From Vanrija pseudolonga (Eukaryota; Basidiomycota; Tremellomycetes; Trichosporonales; Trichosporonaceae), in contig NC_085850.1 in NCBI RefSeq assembly GCF_020906515.1, positions 3,472,001-3,536,000 of the forward strand: 64,000 nucleotides of DNA, written 5' to 3'. Every line of letters starts with the position of its first letter. Position 1 is the first letter of the stretch. The notes under the pieces are model-generated. The model was not told where the DNA came from, ran no database searches, and saw only the letters and a program-made list of their open reading frames with translations. Shown piece after piece: positions 55,209 to 64,000 of this stretch. Position numbers and translations under genes: made by a program.

Positions 55209-57010
55209 ATGAGCTCTGCATTCAACCTCCTCACATCAGGAGCACGGTTCGACCGCTCCCGCTTCTCCAAGGACATTGACCTCTTCAACGTAGGTCACTG
55301 GCTCTCCATGACGCTGACCCGCCAGAAGAAGGAGTCGTCCAAGAAGGGCAAGGGCAAGGCCAAGGAGGCTGCTCTCCCGGCATCGCTCAACTTCTTTGGC
55401 GACAATGCGGCCTCGAAGCCTGCTGCGATGGAGTCCGAGTCCGAGTCCGAGTCGGATGCCTCGTCGTCGTCCACGCCCATCCCAGCACCACCACAACAGA
55501 AGATCACTCTGACCGGGCCGGACCCACTGCCGACCTCGCTCACGACGGACCTCGCCTCGCTCTTCCGCTCGTCACCAGGTGCACCACTACGCAAGCCGCT
55601 CCTCCGTGCGCTTGCCGACGCCAATATCCACGGCCTGTGGGGCGTGCAGTGCGCTGTTGGCGGCTCGCTACTGGAGGGAAATGACACCATGTGCATCGCA
55701 CCCACGGGTTCTGGAAAGACGCTGTCATACCTGCTTCCTACGCTTGTCGCCCTCGGTCAGCCAGCGCGCAAGCTCGGTACGGGTCTTGGCATCCGCTCCA
55801 TCGTCGTTGTGCCGACGCACGACCTCGCTGTCCAGATCCATGGCGTTCTGAAGGCCGCCACGGCTCGCGGCAAGTGGAGGTGTATCGTCCTATCCAAGGC
55901 GACCCAGAAGGCAGTATGCGACTCTGCACCTGGGGAGGCGACGAGCGACGAGGATGATGACGAGGCGGAGGGAAGCGACGCTGAGAGTGCAGACGGCGAG
56001 GGCCACCTCGGAGTGGATGTGCTCATTGCTACTCCTGAGCGGTTGCACCAGCTCATCGAGGCGAAGAAGATTTCTCTTGCTCAGTGAGCTTACTTTTGAA
56101 GCGATGCCAGCTGACAAACAGGACAAAACACATCATCCTCGACGAGTCGGACCGTCTCCTCTCCCCTGACTTCCGGCCGCAGGTCGTGCCCATCGTCGGC
56201 GCGTGCACCAACCCGGACATCCAGAAGTGTCTCCTTTCCGCGACCATGCCTGCCGGCGCCGAGGAGCTCGCTCGCCGCTGGCTCAAGGACGGCGGAGTGC
56301 GTGTCGTCGTCGGTGTCAAGGACTCTGCTGTCACGACCGTCGACCAGTCGCTCCTGTACACCGGCTCGGAGGCAGGCAAGATCCTCGCACTCCAGAACCT
56401 CGTCAAAGAGGGTGGCCTCCCCTACCCATCGCTCATCTTCGTTCAGTCGATCGAGCGTGCGGACGAGCTCTCGAAGCAGCTCGTAATGGACGGTGTGCGT
56501 GCCGAGGCAGTTCATTCATCAAGGAGCAAGACGAAGCGCGACGCAGCCATTGCCGCGTTCCGCGAGGGCTCGGTCTGGGTCCTCGTTGTCACCGAGGTGC
56601 TTGCGCGCGGTATGGACTTCCGCGGCGTCAAGGTGGTCATCAACTACGACTTCCCGCAGACTGTCCAGTCGTACATCCACCGCATTGGACGAACAGGCCG
56701 TGCCGGCCGCCCAGGCAAGGCCATCACCTTCTTCTCTACCGAGGACGGGCCCTACCTCCGCACCATCGCCAACGTGCTCCGCGCCAGCGGCTGCCCCGTG
56801 CCCGAGTACGCCCTCAGCATGCCCAAGCCCAGCAAGAACCTCAAGCGCAAGCTCGCCAAGGCGCCCGTCAAGCGCAAGGCTGTTGGCGGCGGCGGACGCG
56901 ATGTGGCCAAGGAGATGGGCAAGAAGAAGCGCGAGATGATCGAGGCGAGCAAGAGGAGGAAGCTGAAGGAGGCCAAGGAGGGGGAGAAGGCCGAGGGCAA
57001 GGGGGAGTAG
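55209..57010 (+). CDS. ROK1: DEAD-box RNA helicase Rok1/DDX52
   Basis: Three exons (55209-55289, 55326-56083, 56122-57010) give 575 residues. After [27 protein letters not shown], the usual Rok1 N-terminus, the helicase motifs appear in order: Q motif (GLWGVQ), [25 protein letters not shown] (in place of DEAD), [17 protein letters not shown] and [10 protein letters not shown]. The basic C-terminal tail ([18 protein letters not shown]) fits a nucleolar protein. Rok1 acts in the small-subunit processome, helping release snR30 during 18S rRNA maturation. The first intron (36 nt, 55290-55325) is a multiple of three without an in-frame stop; unspliced RNA would add 12 residues, and I assume splicing because a GCTGAC branch site and CAG are present. 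An acidic insertion lies before motif Ib. Confidence 0.92.
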
Positions 57011-57182
57011 ACTCGGCTGGGGGATGGTAATGCATTGACATATACTGTACGCCCTGCTGCGGAAACTCGCCTGACGGCGTCAGCTTGGGGGTCGTCTTCG
57101 GGCTGACATGGTGATGATGAGGTTTGAGATGCTGTGCGAGGACGCTGAGGCAAAGTGTTTCACTCGCATGGTGGGCGGTGCC

Positions 57183-58049
57183 CTATCCGTCTGCATTGCT
57201 CAAGCTAGTACGATTGTGGACAATGAGAAAGAACAGCCGCGGGTCTTCCCAGTCCGAGCACTGCTCTATCATCTGCCTCTCCCCGCGCCGTATCTCCTCG
57301 CGTACACGGCGCCCATGCGCAGCGACTGGAACAGTTCCAACCATCATGCCCGCGCAAATGTCGTTGTGGAACTGGCGGTTGTCGAACCGCAGCGACTGGA
57401 CGAACGCGGGGTCTCGGATCTCGCGAACGTAGTGATAGAGGTACGCTATGTGTATGCCGATCGCCCAGCGCTCGTGTCCCATCTCGTCGCTGTCGGTCAA
57501 TGTCGTGTCGATCATGGCATCAAGCAGCGCAGGGAGCCGGGGAAACAGCGAGTCGGGTGGGTGGGTTGTGAGGTCGTAGCTCCACACATGGGCAGGCAGG
57601 AGCGCGACCGTCGTCGGCAGCCTATAGAACACGGATCCATTGCCCTCAAGCGGAGGAGGTTTGGGCGGCGGAATAGGGTCCACGCCAGGCGGGACGAGTC
57701 GAACAACAGGTGATGACAAGACGGCGCTGCCCACCTTCCCCTGGTTTATCGTCGTGGGCTGCCAGCCAACCTGGGTGAGAACGCGCTCGGCCGCGTCCAT
57801 GTCGTCGACGAGGATGTAGATGTCGAACAGGACGGTCGGGACGCCGTGGTACCGGTCTGCGTCCTCGAACCACAGGGTACAGCGTACCCCCGCCGCCTGG
57901 AGCGCGCGACACGCGTCGTACCGCTCGCTCTGCTCGTCGATCGTGGGCCGCGATGGGGGTTCGGGCGGGGACAAGCTTGCTCGGTCATGCGTGCGTATGG
58001 CATCCAGGAGTTCTGTGGGGAACCGCCTGGCGCTGGACGCGACGGACAT
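57183..58049 (-). CDS. Uncharacterised protein, possibly nucleotidyltransferase-like
   Basis: A single-exon frame of 288 residues. The stretch CRALQAAGVRCTLWFEDADRYHGVP, then VLFDIYILVDDMDAAERVL, has the alternating helix/strand pattern and paired Asp residues that sometimes mark nucleotidyltransferase-fold proteins of fungi, but the classical GS-x10-DxD motif is absent. A Pro-rich segment (VDPIPPPKPPPLEG) separates it from a helical half containing HERWAIGIHIAYLYHYVREIRD and a Cys/Glu-rich C-terminus. No signal peptide or membrane segment is seen. It is convergent with ROK1 (172 bp between stops). The lack of introns and a coherent, non-repetitive composition support a real gene; the function is unknown. 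Confidence 0.6.
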   Translation of the reverse strand: MSVASSARRFPTELLDAIRTHDRASLSPPEPPSRPTIDEQSERYDACRALQAAGVRCTLWFEDADRYHGVPTVLFDIYILVDDMDAAERVLTQVGWQPTTINQGKVGSAVLSSPVVRLVPPGVDPIPPPKPPPLEGNGSVFYRLPTTVALLPAHVWSYDLTTHPPDSLFPRLPALLDAMIDTTLTDSDEMGHERWAIGIHIAYLYHYVREIRDPAFVQSLRFDNRQFHNDICAGMMVGTVPVAAHGRRVREEIRRGERQMIEQCSDWEDPRLFFLIVHNRTSLSNADG

Positions 58050-61000
58050 GCGACGAGGGTGTTTGTAATGGTGTGTTGAGGCTCAGAGTGATGGTGTTGT
58101 TGTGAAAGCAGTGATGGACCGAAATTGTGTTGTGTCGTCATCGTGCGTCTGTTATCGTGTGGCGGCGGCGCGGACGGATTGGCCTCCTCTCCCCCAGCTT
58201 CATCCTGGTCCCCTGCTTCGCTCCCCCGTTTCTGTCACGGGGTGCATAGTGCAGTCAGTCCTGCTGGGACCAACGAATCGTCTACACTCCAGAAAGCCCA
58301 CCACAGGCTATCGATCTAACCCGGCAACTCACGCTCAAGGAGCGGCGGGGACCCCACCCCAGCCTCCTACTCAATGACGCCGGCCCTGAAGCCGAGGAAG
58401 CCGAGCCCGCCACGCCGCGTTGCCAACACCGCCGCCGAGCCTCAGGGCGGGCGGGCTCGGCGAGCGAACTCGGGCTCGGCGGCGGCGGGCAACTGCGCCG
58501 CGCCGGCCGACGAGGTGTCGCTGCGGGCGGTCGGTGGTCGGCTGCCGCGTCGCGTTAGCATCGGGTGTGAGTGCGGCCGAAGGAGCGAGCGAGCCAAGAC
58601 CCGCAAGCAAGAGCGCGCATGCGGCTGTGTCGCGCGATGAGGACATCACGGTTCTGGAGGTCGTTGACTGCGAGTGAGGGGTCGAGGTGGGCCGAAGTCG
58701 GGTCAGAAGCCAATGGGAGGAAGAAGGGGGATGGGGTGGCAGCCGATTCATCGGATGGCTGGCGCCGTGACTGTAAAGACTGTGCCTCCGCTGTGCGCTG
58801 AACACATAGTCGCAGACTGAGAGACTCCAGTGACGTGGTGATGAGACGAGAGTAGAGGTGCCCCGCGCCGCGTCGCGTCGCGTCACACACCCGACGCGAC
58901 CGACCAAACGCGTCAGCGCCATCTCACATCGCTGCGCGAGATAGCCATGATTTCGGGCCATCGCGTCCGTCTGATCTAACGCTGCAGTCGACCGTCCTCT
59001 GGGAAGGGGTCTTTCGGGCCTCCTCGTCCGTCTCGTCGCCCGCCGAGCACGTCAAGCACAGCAGAGCGCGCGGCGCGTCCACTTCCTAAGCCTCCGTGAC
59101 CTCGACGAGCGCTTGTCGATCGGTACTCGTCCCCCGACGAGCGTCTCATCGTTCTCGATAACGCGCGCTTTCGGGCAGCGTTCGGCCGTCAACCTCGCCT
59201 CGTGACAAACGCGCCAGCGTCTACTCGCCAAGAGGGCAGCGCGCCGCGCTCATTGGGTCCATCTCGAGGACGATACCAAGGGCTCGCTGCCACGATAACG
59301 TCCCTCTTCGGCCGGCGGGCTAATCATCTGACAAATACGTCTCCTCCTACTCGCTGCGCGAGCCCCGGCCGAAGAGAGGGACCCGATTCCAAGAGCACAT
59401 CCTCACCCGAAGACATTATCGGCGCGGCAAACGTCCTCGTCGTCGGCCGACATGCACAAGCTGACAATTACCGTGCGCGCGATTCGCTCCTGATTTCCCT
59501 CTTGCTCATCGTCCTCGACATCGGGCCCGACAAAACGTCCAAGAATCGCGCGGCTGGGAGCTCGATAACTTCGATTGCGCGTCGAATGTGCCAAGTCGGC
59601 CGACGTTCGCCCGGCTGACGATTTCCGCCCCCCTGATTGGCAGATGATAACGCGCAGCCATGCCGAGATCTTGGCCGCTGGATGTGCACACCCGAGGCTG
59701 TGTACGTTGACACGACGCCAGCGATGCAGCTGTGCACGTTTACGTGTCTTGCCAAGGTGTGTCGGGTGGGTTGGGCCGAAAGGCGAGCCGACACGGCGGA
59801 CACGACGCGCTGCGGCGGTTGCCGCTTGCCATGGCTTGACGACGACGTCGATGGCTTGCCCGCCGCTTGGCATGAACGTGTCGGTGCTTCCAGCGTTGTG
59901 AGCACCGAGCGACGCTACTATGCGCACACGCACACGCTCACTCACGCACGTTGCGCTCCTCTTCGGCCGGCACGACGTTCTCACATCCCCCAATGAACAG
60001 ATCGCGCGTTGGCGCGTACGGCTCGCTCATGGCGCCACGTAGCAACGTTGTATTCCACGCGGCGGGATTGGCCGGGCCGATAACGCCACGATCACGACGA
60101 TCTTCAAATCGACGTTGCCCCGCATCAAATTCGTTCGCATCGTCCGGCCGAACGTTGATCTGCCAGTCATGATGGGCATATCTTTCGGATCAGGTGCCCC
60201 GGTAGCTGGCACATTCCTCACCTTGACGATTATGAGCTGGGTGATTGGTGGACCGTGTCGGGCGACGGGACGCGACGATGCCGACCGACGCGGCCCAGCA
60301 TGGCGGGCAACAGGCACGAACGTGATCGTCGCGTTGGGTATGTCGAGCATGTTGAGAGGAAGTCGGCCGGCTGGGACAGGCTGGACTGGGCGGCCGGCGG
60401 CTTGTCGCCCGAAAGCGAGTCTGGCGGATGGGCCGGCGGGCAAGGTTGATTATGGGTATTCCTCGGAGGCGAACGCTGCGAGCGCATGGAACGAATGTGA
60501 GGGAAGGGTTGACGATGAGAGCTTTACACTGATCGCGTGGGGTCTCGAGTAAGGCTATTTAAGGTTGGATGTCATTGTAGTGAGTGTTGGTGTTAAGTGA
60601 GTGACAATGAACAAGACAGAGGTGGGGATGCGCGACGTGGAACCGACGGACGCCTGGCTGCACCGCGAGTTGATGAGCTCAGGATCGGTGAGAGTGAGGG
60701 CGCTGTGTGTGTGCGAGCACTGCATCGTGTGGGAACTGCATCTTCTCAGTCTTTGCGGACGACGGAATACACGACAACAGTGACTGGTGTGTGAGCGGTG
60801 GTGTGGCGGCCGTCATCCACATTGAGCAGATGGGGGGCGTCAGGGAATACTCGATGTCCTGTGGATGTTCTGTGCTTTGCTGCTGGTACTAGCTTGGACA
60901 TTCTTCGCGGTAGTGCCTCTGCGGGGCAAGTGGGGCTGTGATAGGTGGAGGCGATGATGATGCGATAACCCAGGACCTCGTCTCCTCATCTTCGTTCTTC

Positions 61001-61308
61001 GCTGTCTATCTCTCCACAACTCCCACCCCATGGCCCCGCTCGACCTTACGCATGACTGGCTCAAGGGCGTGCTCAGGCCGAGGGTCCATACTACATAAAC
61101 AGGGCGGGCTGACTGCTCGTGCACAGCCCATTGCGGCCTGCGGCCTCTACGCCCGCAACTCCATGTGCGTCATTGCCAAGACCGTCCGGCGCGGCCATCA
61201 TGGAACAGGAAACGGCCGGCCTCGTGACTTCATTCCGCACAGCTCCTCCTGTGAGAGCACACTTAACTGTTGTCTTAGAACCACCACATTAACCTTCTTC
61301 CACCTCTT
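58050..61308. other. Gene-poor region before the F-box pair
   Basis: 3.26 kb with no convincing gene. A minus-strand frame starting at 58646 begins with a signal-peptide-like MSSSRDTAACALLLAGLG but becomes Arg-rich and ends at 58371; I give it little weight. From 59000 to 60500 the sequence is rich in TCGGCCGAC and GATAACG words, similar in flavour to 21-22.5 kb, with an imperfect inverted repeat at 59300-59382. A CTATTTAAGG box near 60552 precedes a short frame at 60607 with no recognisable content. A stretch at 61030-61210 has gene-like words but no consistent frame. Confidence 0.4.
59300..59382. repeat. Imperfect inverted repeat
   Basis: GTCCCTCTTCGGCCGG at 59300-59315 is mirrored by CCGGCCGAAGAGAGGGAC at 59365-59382. 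The arms pair fully apart from one CT dinucleotide bulge, across a spacer of about 50 nt. Confidence 0.65.
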
Positions 61309-62772
61309 ATGATCCAGGAAGCCAGGATGGCCACTTCCCCTTCGTCTCCGGCCATGACCAATGTGAATCCCACTGCCACCCCAGCACCCGGAGCTCACGA
61401 TCCTCGCCCACCCCTCGCCAATATTCCCTCCCCGCCATCGATCCATCCGGCCTCATACCCCCATATCTGGGACCTCATCCTCGTACACGTCGAGGACGAC
61501 ATCAGCGTGTCCCTCGCCTTGCGGGACACGTGCACTACGCTTCGTGACATCATCAGCTCTCGTCTGTACGTCGACGTCCTTGTCCGTGACGAGCGCAAGA
61601 TTGAGCTGTATGTACCCTCAAGTAAGGGGCATTCCGGGATCGAGTGGGAACAATGGGCATCCGCCGTTGGACTCGATTGGAACGGCGGAGACCTCATGCG
61701 GCAACTATGCGTCGAGCGTCTCAAGTACTGCAGGCTGCTTCAAAACGAGATCTCGGGTACCCGAGGCAACTTGGACGACTACGAGAGAGCGCTCCTAGGC
61801 CAAGGGCTTTCCAATGTTGAGACTCTACGTCTTGAAGGCGACAACATACACTGATTCGACCACCCAAACCTCACCACGATCGCAGGGACCACCCACCTTC
61901 AAAGGGCCTCGATGGACTACCAGACTTGCGACGACCGTTGGGGTCTCGACACGGACGAGCCCCCAGAGGACCGTAAGGAGCTGACCCCAATCACTCTCTC
62001 CCCCAAGTTCGTTCCGCCGTCAACCAAGGTTATCCTGTACGAGGTTACCCTCATGGACACGGATAGCGACCACGGGAACAACAACCTCATCGTCAAGACG
62101 GATCTCTCGGCACTGCACCACCTCACCGACGTCGCCTTCATGTTCTCCTTTTGGGAAGGAATGGCATACCACCGTCCAAACAACCACAAGCCGCTAGGTG
62201 TCCTGCACACCCTTGTGCGCTCCATCGCAGATGCGGTTCCTCGCGTACAGGTCACCTTCAAAGGACTGGAGGGGTACCAACATGCATGGTTCTGCCCTGC
62301 CAGGATTTCCATCGGCGATGACAAGGATGATGAGGAGGATGAGGACGAGAAGGACGCGAAGGACGACGAGGATGACGAAGACGACGAGGACGAAGAGGAC
62401 CCAGAGGACAACAAGGGCGCCACCTGGAGACGGTACATGCGGCACTACATTGCCCAATACATACTCTGGATCAAGACGAACCCCGGCAGACCAGGTGAAA
62501 GCTTCTTCAAATGGGCGACTAGGGTAGACGCCGACGACCTCGAGAGAGACGGCATGCGCGTCGCCCTTGAACCTATCCTCGGCGCGATTCATATCGAGCA
62601 CAAAGATGACAAGGGCCTTATGGGATCAGAGTACCTTGGAATGGTTGCGAATCAGCATCCCGACGATCCGCCGGACCCAGATTACTACGATGGGGACCTC
62701 GCTGACTGCTTTGAGCGCCTCGTCAACCATGGAGACGGCGACTACGACCGTAGCATCAGCAGATGGAAGTAG
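61309..62772 (+). pseudogene. F-box-like protein gene with one in-frame TGA
   Basis: One frame runs from 61309 (or the ATG at 61327) to 62772, broken only by TGA at 61852-61854. The first part (181 residues) holds an F-box-like segment, YPHIWDLILVHVEDDISVSL followed by ALRDTCTTLRDIISSRLY. The second part (about 300 residues) has a long Asp/Glu/Lys tract and ends in a coherent C-terminus. Alignment with the neighbouring paralog (63349 onward) is continuous across the stop: LEGDNIH-stop-FDHPNLTTIAG against VQRPNLHSFDFPHVTTVVG, so TGA stands where the paralog has Ser (TCG). The absence of other breaks suggests a recent mutation, stop readthrough, or two separate proteins. F-box proteins recruit substrates to SCF ubiquitin ligases. 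No introns are seen. Confidence 0.65.
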
Positions 62773-63348
62773 CGAGGAGGATGGAGGGCAGAGTGAAAGT
62801 GAGAGTATAGAGGAATGACAGCCACAAAGTAGGAGGGACCGCCCTGCAGCGGCTCGTATGTAGCGCAGTGAAGCAGGTGCTGCGCGTTTGCACCATTCTA
62901 TAGCTTGTGTGATCACGTAGAGGCACCGAGGCTGGCTTGACGGGCTGGAGCATGAGTCGTGGCAGCAAACGCAGTTTAAAGCTGCAGCCACACTCCCTGT
63001 TGCGATCACGTGGGCCGTGCATACCGATACCGATACTGCTACAGCTGGAATTCGGGTGGTCGGACATTCTGGGAGGTGGGGAAGATGACGAGGAGAGCTG
63101 TCCTAGTGAGCACTCAGGTGCGCCATACTTGGACAGTCCCGTCATTCGCGCGGGCATGATGAAACGGCGGCCCCCTGACCTCCTCGTGCACCGCTCGTGA
63201 GTGTGTACGGCAGGACACCGCCATTGCAGCCCTCGCGGAACGTCATGAAACGGTTCCACAGCCATCACTGTCCTCGCCGTCTCGGGTGCATTCAGTACTC
63301 ACAACGGAGGTCGTTCACATGACTGTGTTTCTCCAACACACACTCAAC
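62773..63348. promoter_or_regulatory. Spacer between the F-box-like paralogs
   Basis: 576 bp with the terminator region of the first copy and the promoter of the second. A GTTTAAAGC word lies near 62974, and GATACCGATACCGATACTG repeats near 63021. No gene is seen. Confidence 0.5.
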
Positions 63349-64000
63349 ATGGCGTCGACAACCGCGTCTCTCGGCCAGACGGCGGTCAACCAGACCCCTG
63401 CATCTCTCCCAACTCAGTCCCTCCGCGAGACTCGTACCGGCCCAATGCTCGACCCAGCAATGTACCCGCATATTTGGTCCCTCATCCTCCGGGACGTCGA
63501 CAACATCAACCCCGGGGATGTGAGGTCGAAGACGCGACTCGCGTTACGGGACACATGCGTTGCGCTTCGCGACCGCGTCAGCTCGCGCATGTACAACCAT
63601 GTCGCTGCGTGGCAGGTCCGGAACCCAGACCGCAAGGGCCACCCCACCACGCAGAGAATTGACCTCCTCCGTACCTACGCCGACGACTACTACCTGGACA
63701 GACGAGCTATCCCCGGCCTCGAGTGGAACGGAGGCGAATTCAAGCGACAGCTATGTGTTGAGCGCCTGGCGAAATACTGCACGACGTTTGACTGCGATAT
63801 TCCCGAGGAGAGGATCGCAGACAACGACGCCGAGGTCGCCTTGCTCGGCCAAGCCGTGTCGAATGTGACGACACTGCGCGTGCAACGCCCCAACCTGCAT
63901 TCGTTCGACTTCCCGCATGTGACGACTGTCGTGGGGTTCACCAAGATCCGTTCTGCGTCGTTGGACTATCAGTGCGACGACAGGCGGTGGGGTATCGAGA
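63349..64000 (+). CDS. F-box-like protein, second paralog (partial)
   Basis: The frame from the ATG at 63349 (ACACTCAAC-ATG-GCG) is open to the window end, giving 217 residues so far. Residues 35-80 form the F-box-like region (MYPHIWSLILRDVDN, ALRDTCVALRDRVSSRMY). IPGLEWNGGEFKRQLCVERLAKYC and ALLGQAVSNVTTLRVQ follow, matching the first copy in order and spacing at moderate identity. The two genes are tandem duplicates of a family that looks lineage-specific. The C-terminal half is outside the window. No introns are seen so far, and none is needed to keep the frame. Confidence 0.75.
   Translation, partial: MASTTASLGQTAVNQTPASLPTQSLRETRTGPMLDPAMYPHIWSLILRDVDNINPGDVRSKTRLALRDTCVALRDRVSSRMYNHVAAWQVRNPDRKGHPTTQRIDLLRTYADDYYLDRRAIPGLEWNGGEFKRQLCVERLAKYCTTFDCDIPEERIADNDAEVALLGQAVSNVTTLRVQRPNLHSFDFPHVTTVVGFTKIRSASLDYQCDDRRWGIE

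Noticed and set aside
58371-58646. Small secreted protein on the minus strand
   Set aside because: Only the first 20 residues resemble a signal peptide; the remainder is Arg-rich and frame choice is arbitrary.
1-64000. Transposable elements, viral relics, CRISPR arrays and rRNA
   Set aside because: No transposase, reverse transcriptase, integrase or capsid motifs, no long terminal repeats, no regularly spaced identical repeats, and no rRNA-like sequence were recognised by eye.

Overview
The window looks like a chromosomal segment of a GC-rich basidiomycete yeast, most likely a Tremellomycete of the Trichosporonales type (inference; no rRNA or other taxonomic marker is present). The grounds are the many short spliceosomal introns (33-60 nt) with GTRNGT donors, CTGAC/CTAAC branch sites only 4-14 nt from the acceptor, CACC-ATG start contexts, intron-bearing nuclear tRNA genes, a Zn2Cys6 regulator, and a CK1/LSM8/ROK1/NTH1/CIA30 housekeeping complement. 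No rRNA, CRISPR, viral or retroelement sequence was recognised.

Layout. 0-8 kb: first exon of a casein kinase I gene (minus, runs off the left edge), a 2-kb spacer, LSM8 with two unusually long introns, then a 4.4-kb leader/promoter. 8-15.7 kb: a 1131-residue Gln/Ala-rich probable nuclear regulator, an AAAP amino-acid transporter preceded by a five-copy GTTGGAAAA array, and a small GPI-anchored wall protein. 17.6-20.7 kb: a ten-exon Zn2Cys6 transcription factor. 20.7-27.2 kb: a gene-free 6.5-kb stretch holding a degenerate tandem array with a period near 175 bp. 27.2-41 kb: a metabolic block with a long-chain alcohol oxidase (GMC), a PLP decarboxylase, CIA30, a GH5 beta-glucanase-like enzyme, an ATP-grasp/2-oxoglutarate dioxygenase fusion divergent from a PaaK-like adenylate-forming enzyme, and a GT8 glycosyltransferase. 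41.5-45.4 kb: two minus-strand clusters of five intron-containing tRNA genes (Thr, Asn; Lys, Glu, Val) flanking a GPI-anchored aspartic protease. 45.6-51 kb: a GH31 alpha-xylosidase divergent from an alpha-glucoside-type sugar transporter. 52.8-58 kb: a small unknown protein, the DNA glycosylase NTH1 divergent from the DEAD-box helicase ROK1, and an unknown 288-residue protein. 58-61.3 kb: gene-poor. 61.3-64 kb: two tandem F-box-like paralogs, the first with an in-frame TGA, the second running off the right edge.

Working together. Two divergent pairs look functionally linked: GH31 with the sugar transporter (alpha-glycoside uptake and hydrolysis), and the ATP-grasp/dioxygenase fusion with the PaaK-like enzyme (an uncharacterised small-molecule pathway, possibly with neighbouring oxidase, decarboxylase and glycosyltransferase genes). 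The second pair is the best candidate for an undescribed system. All exon coordinates were derived by hand from splice consensus, frame continuity and family conservation; none is backed by transcript data.
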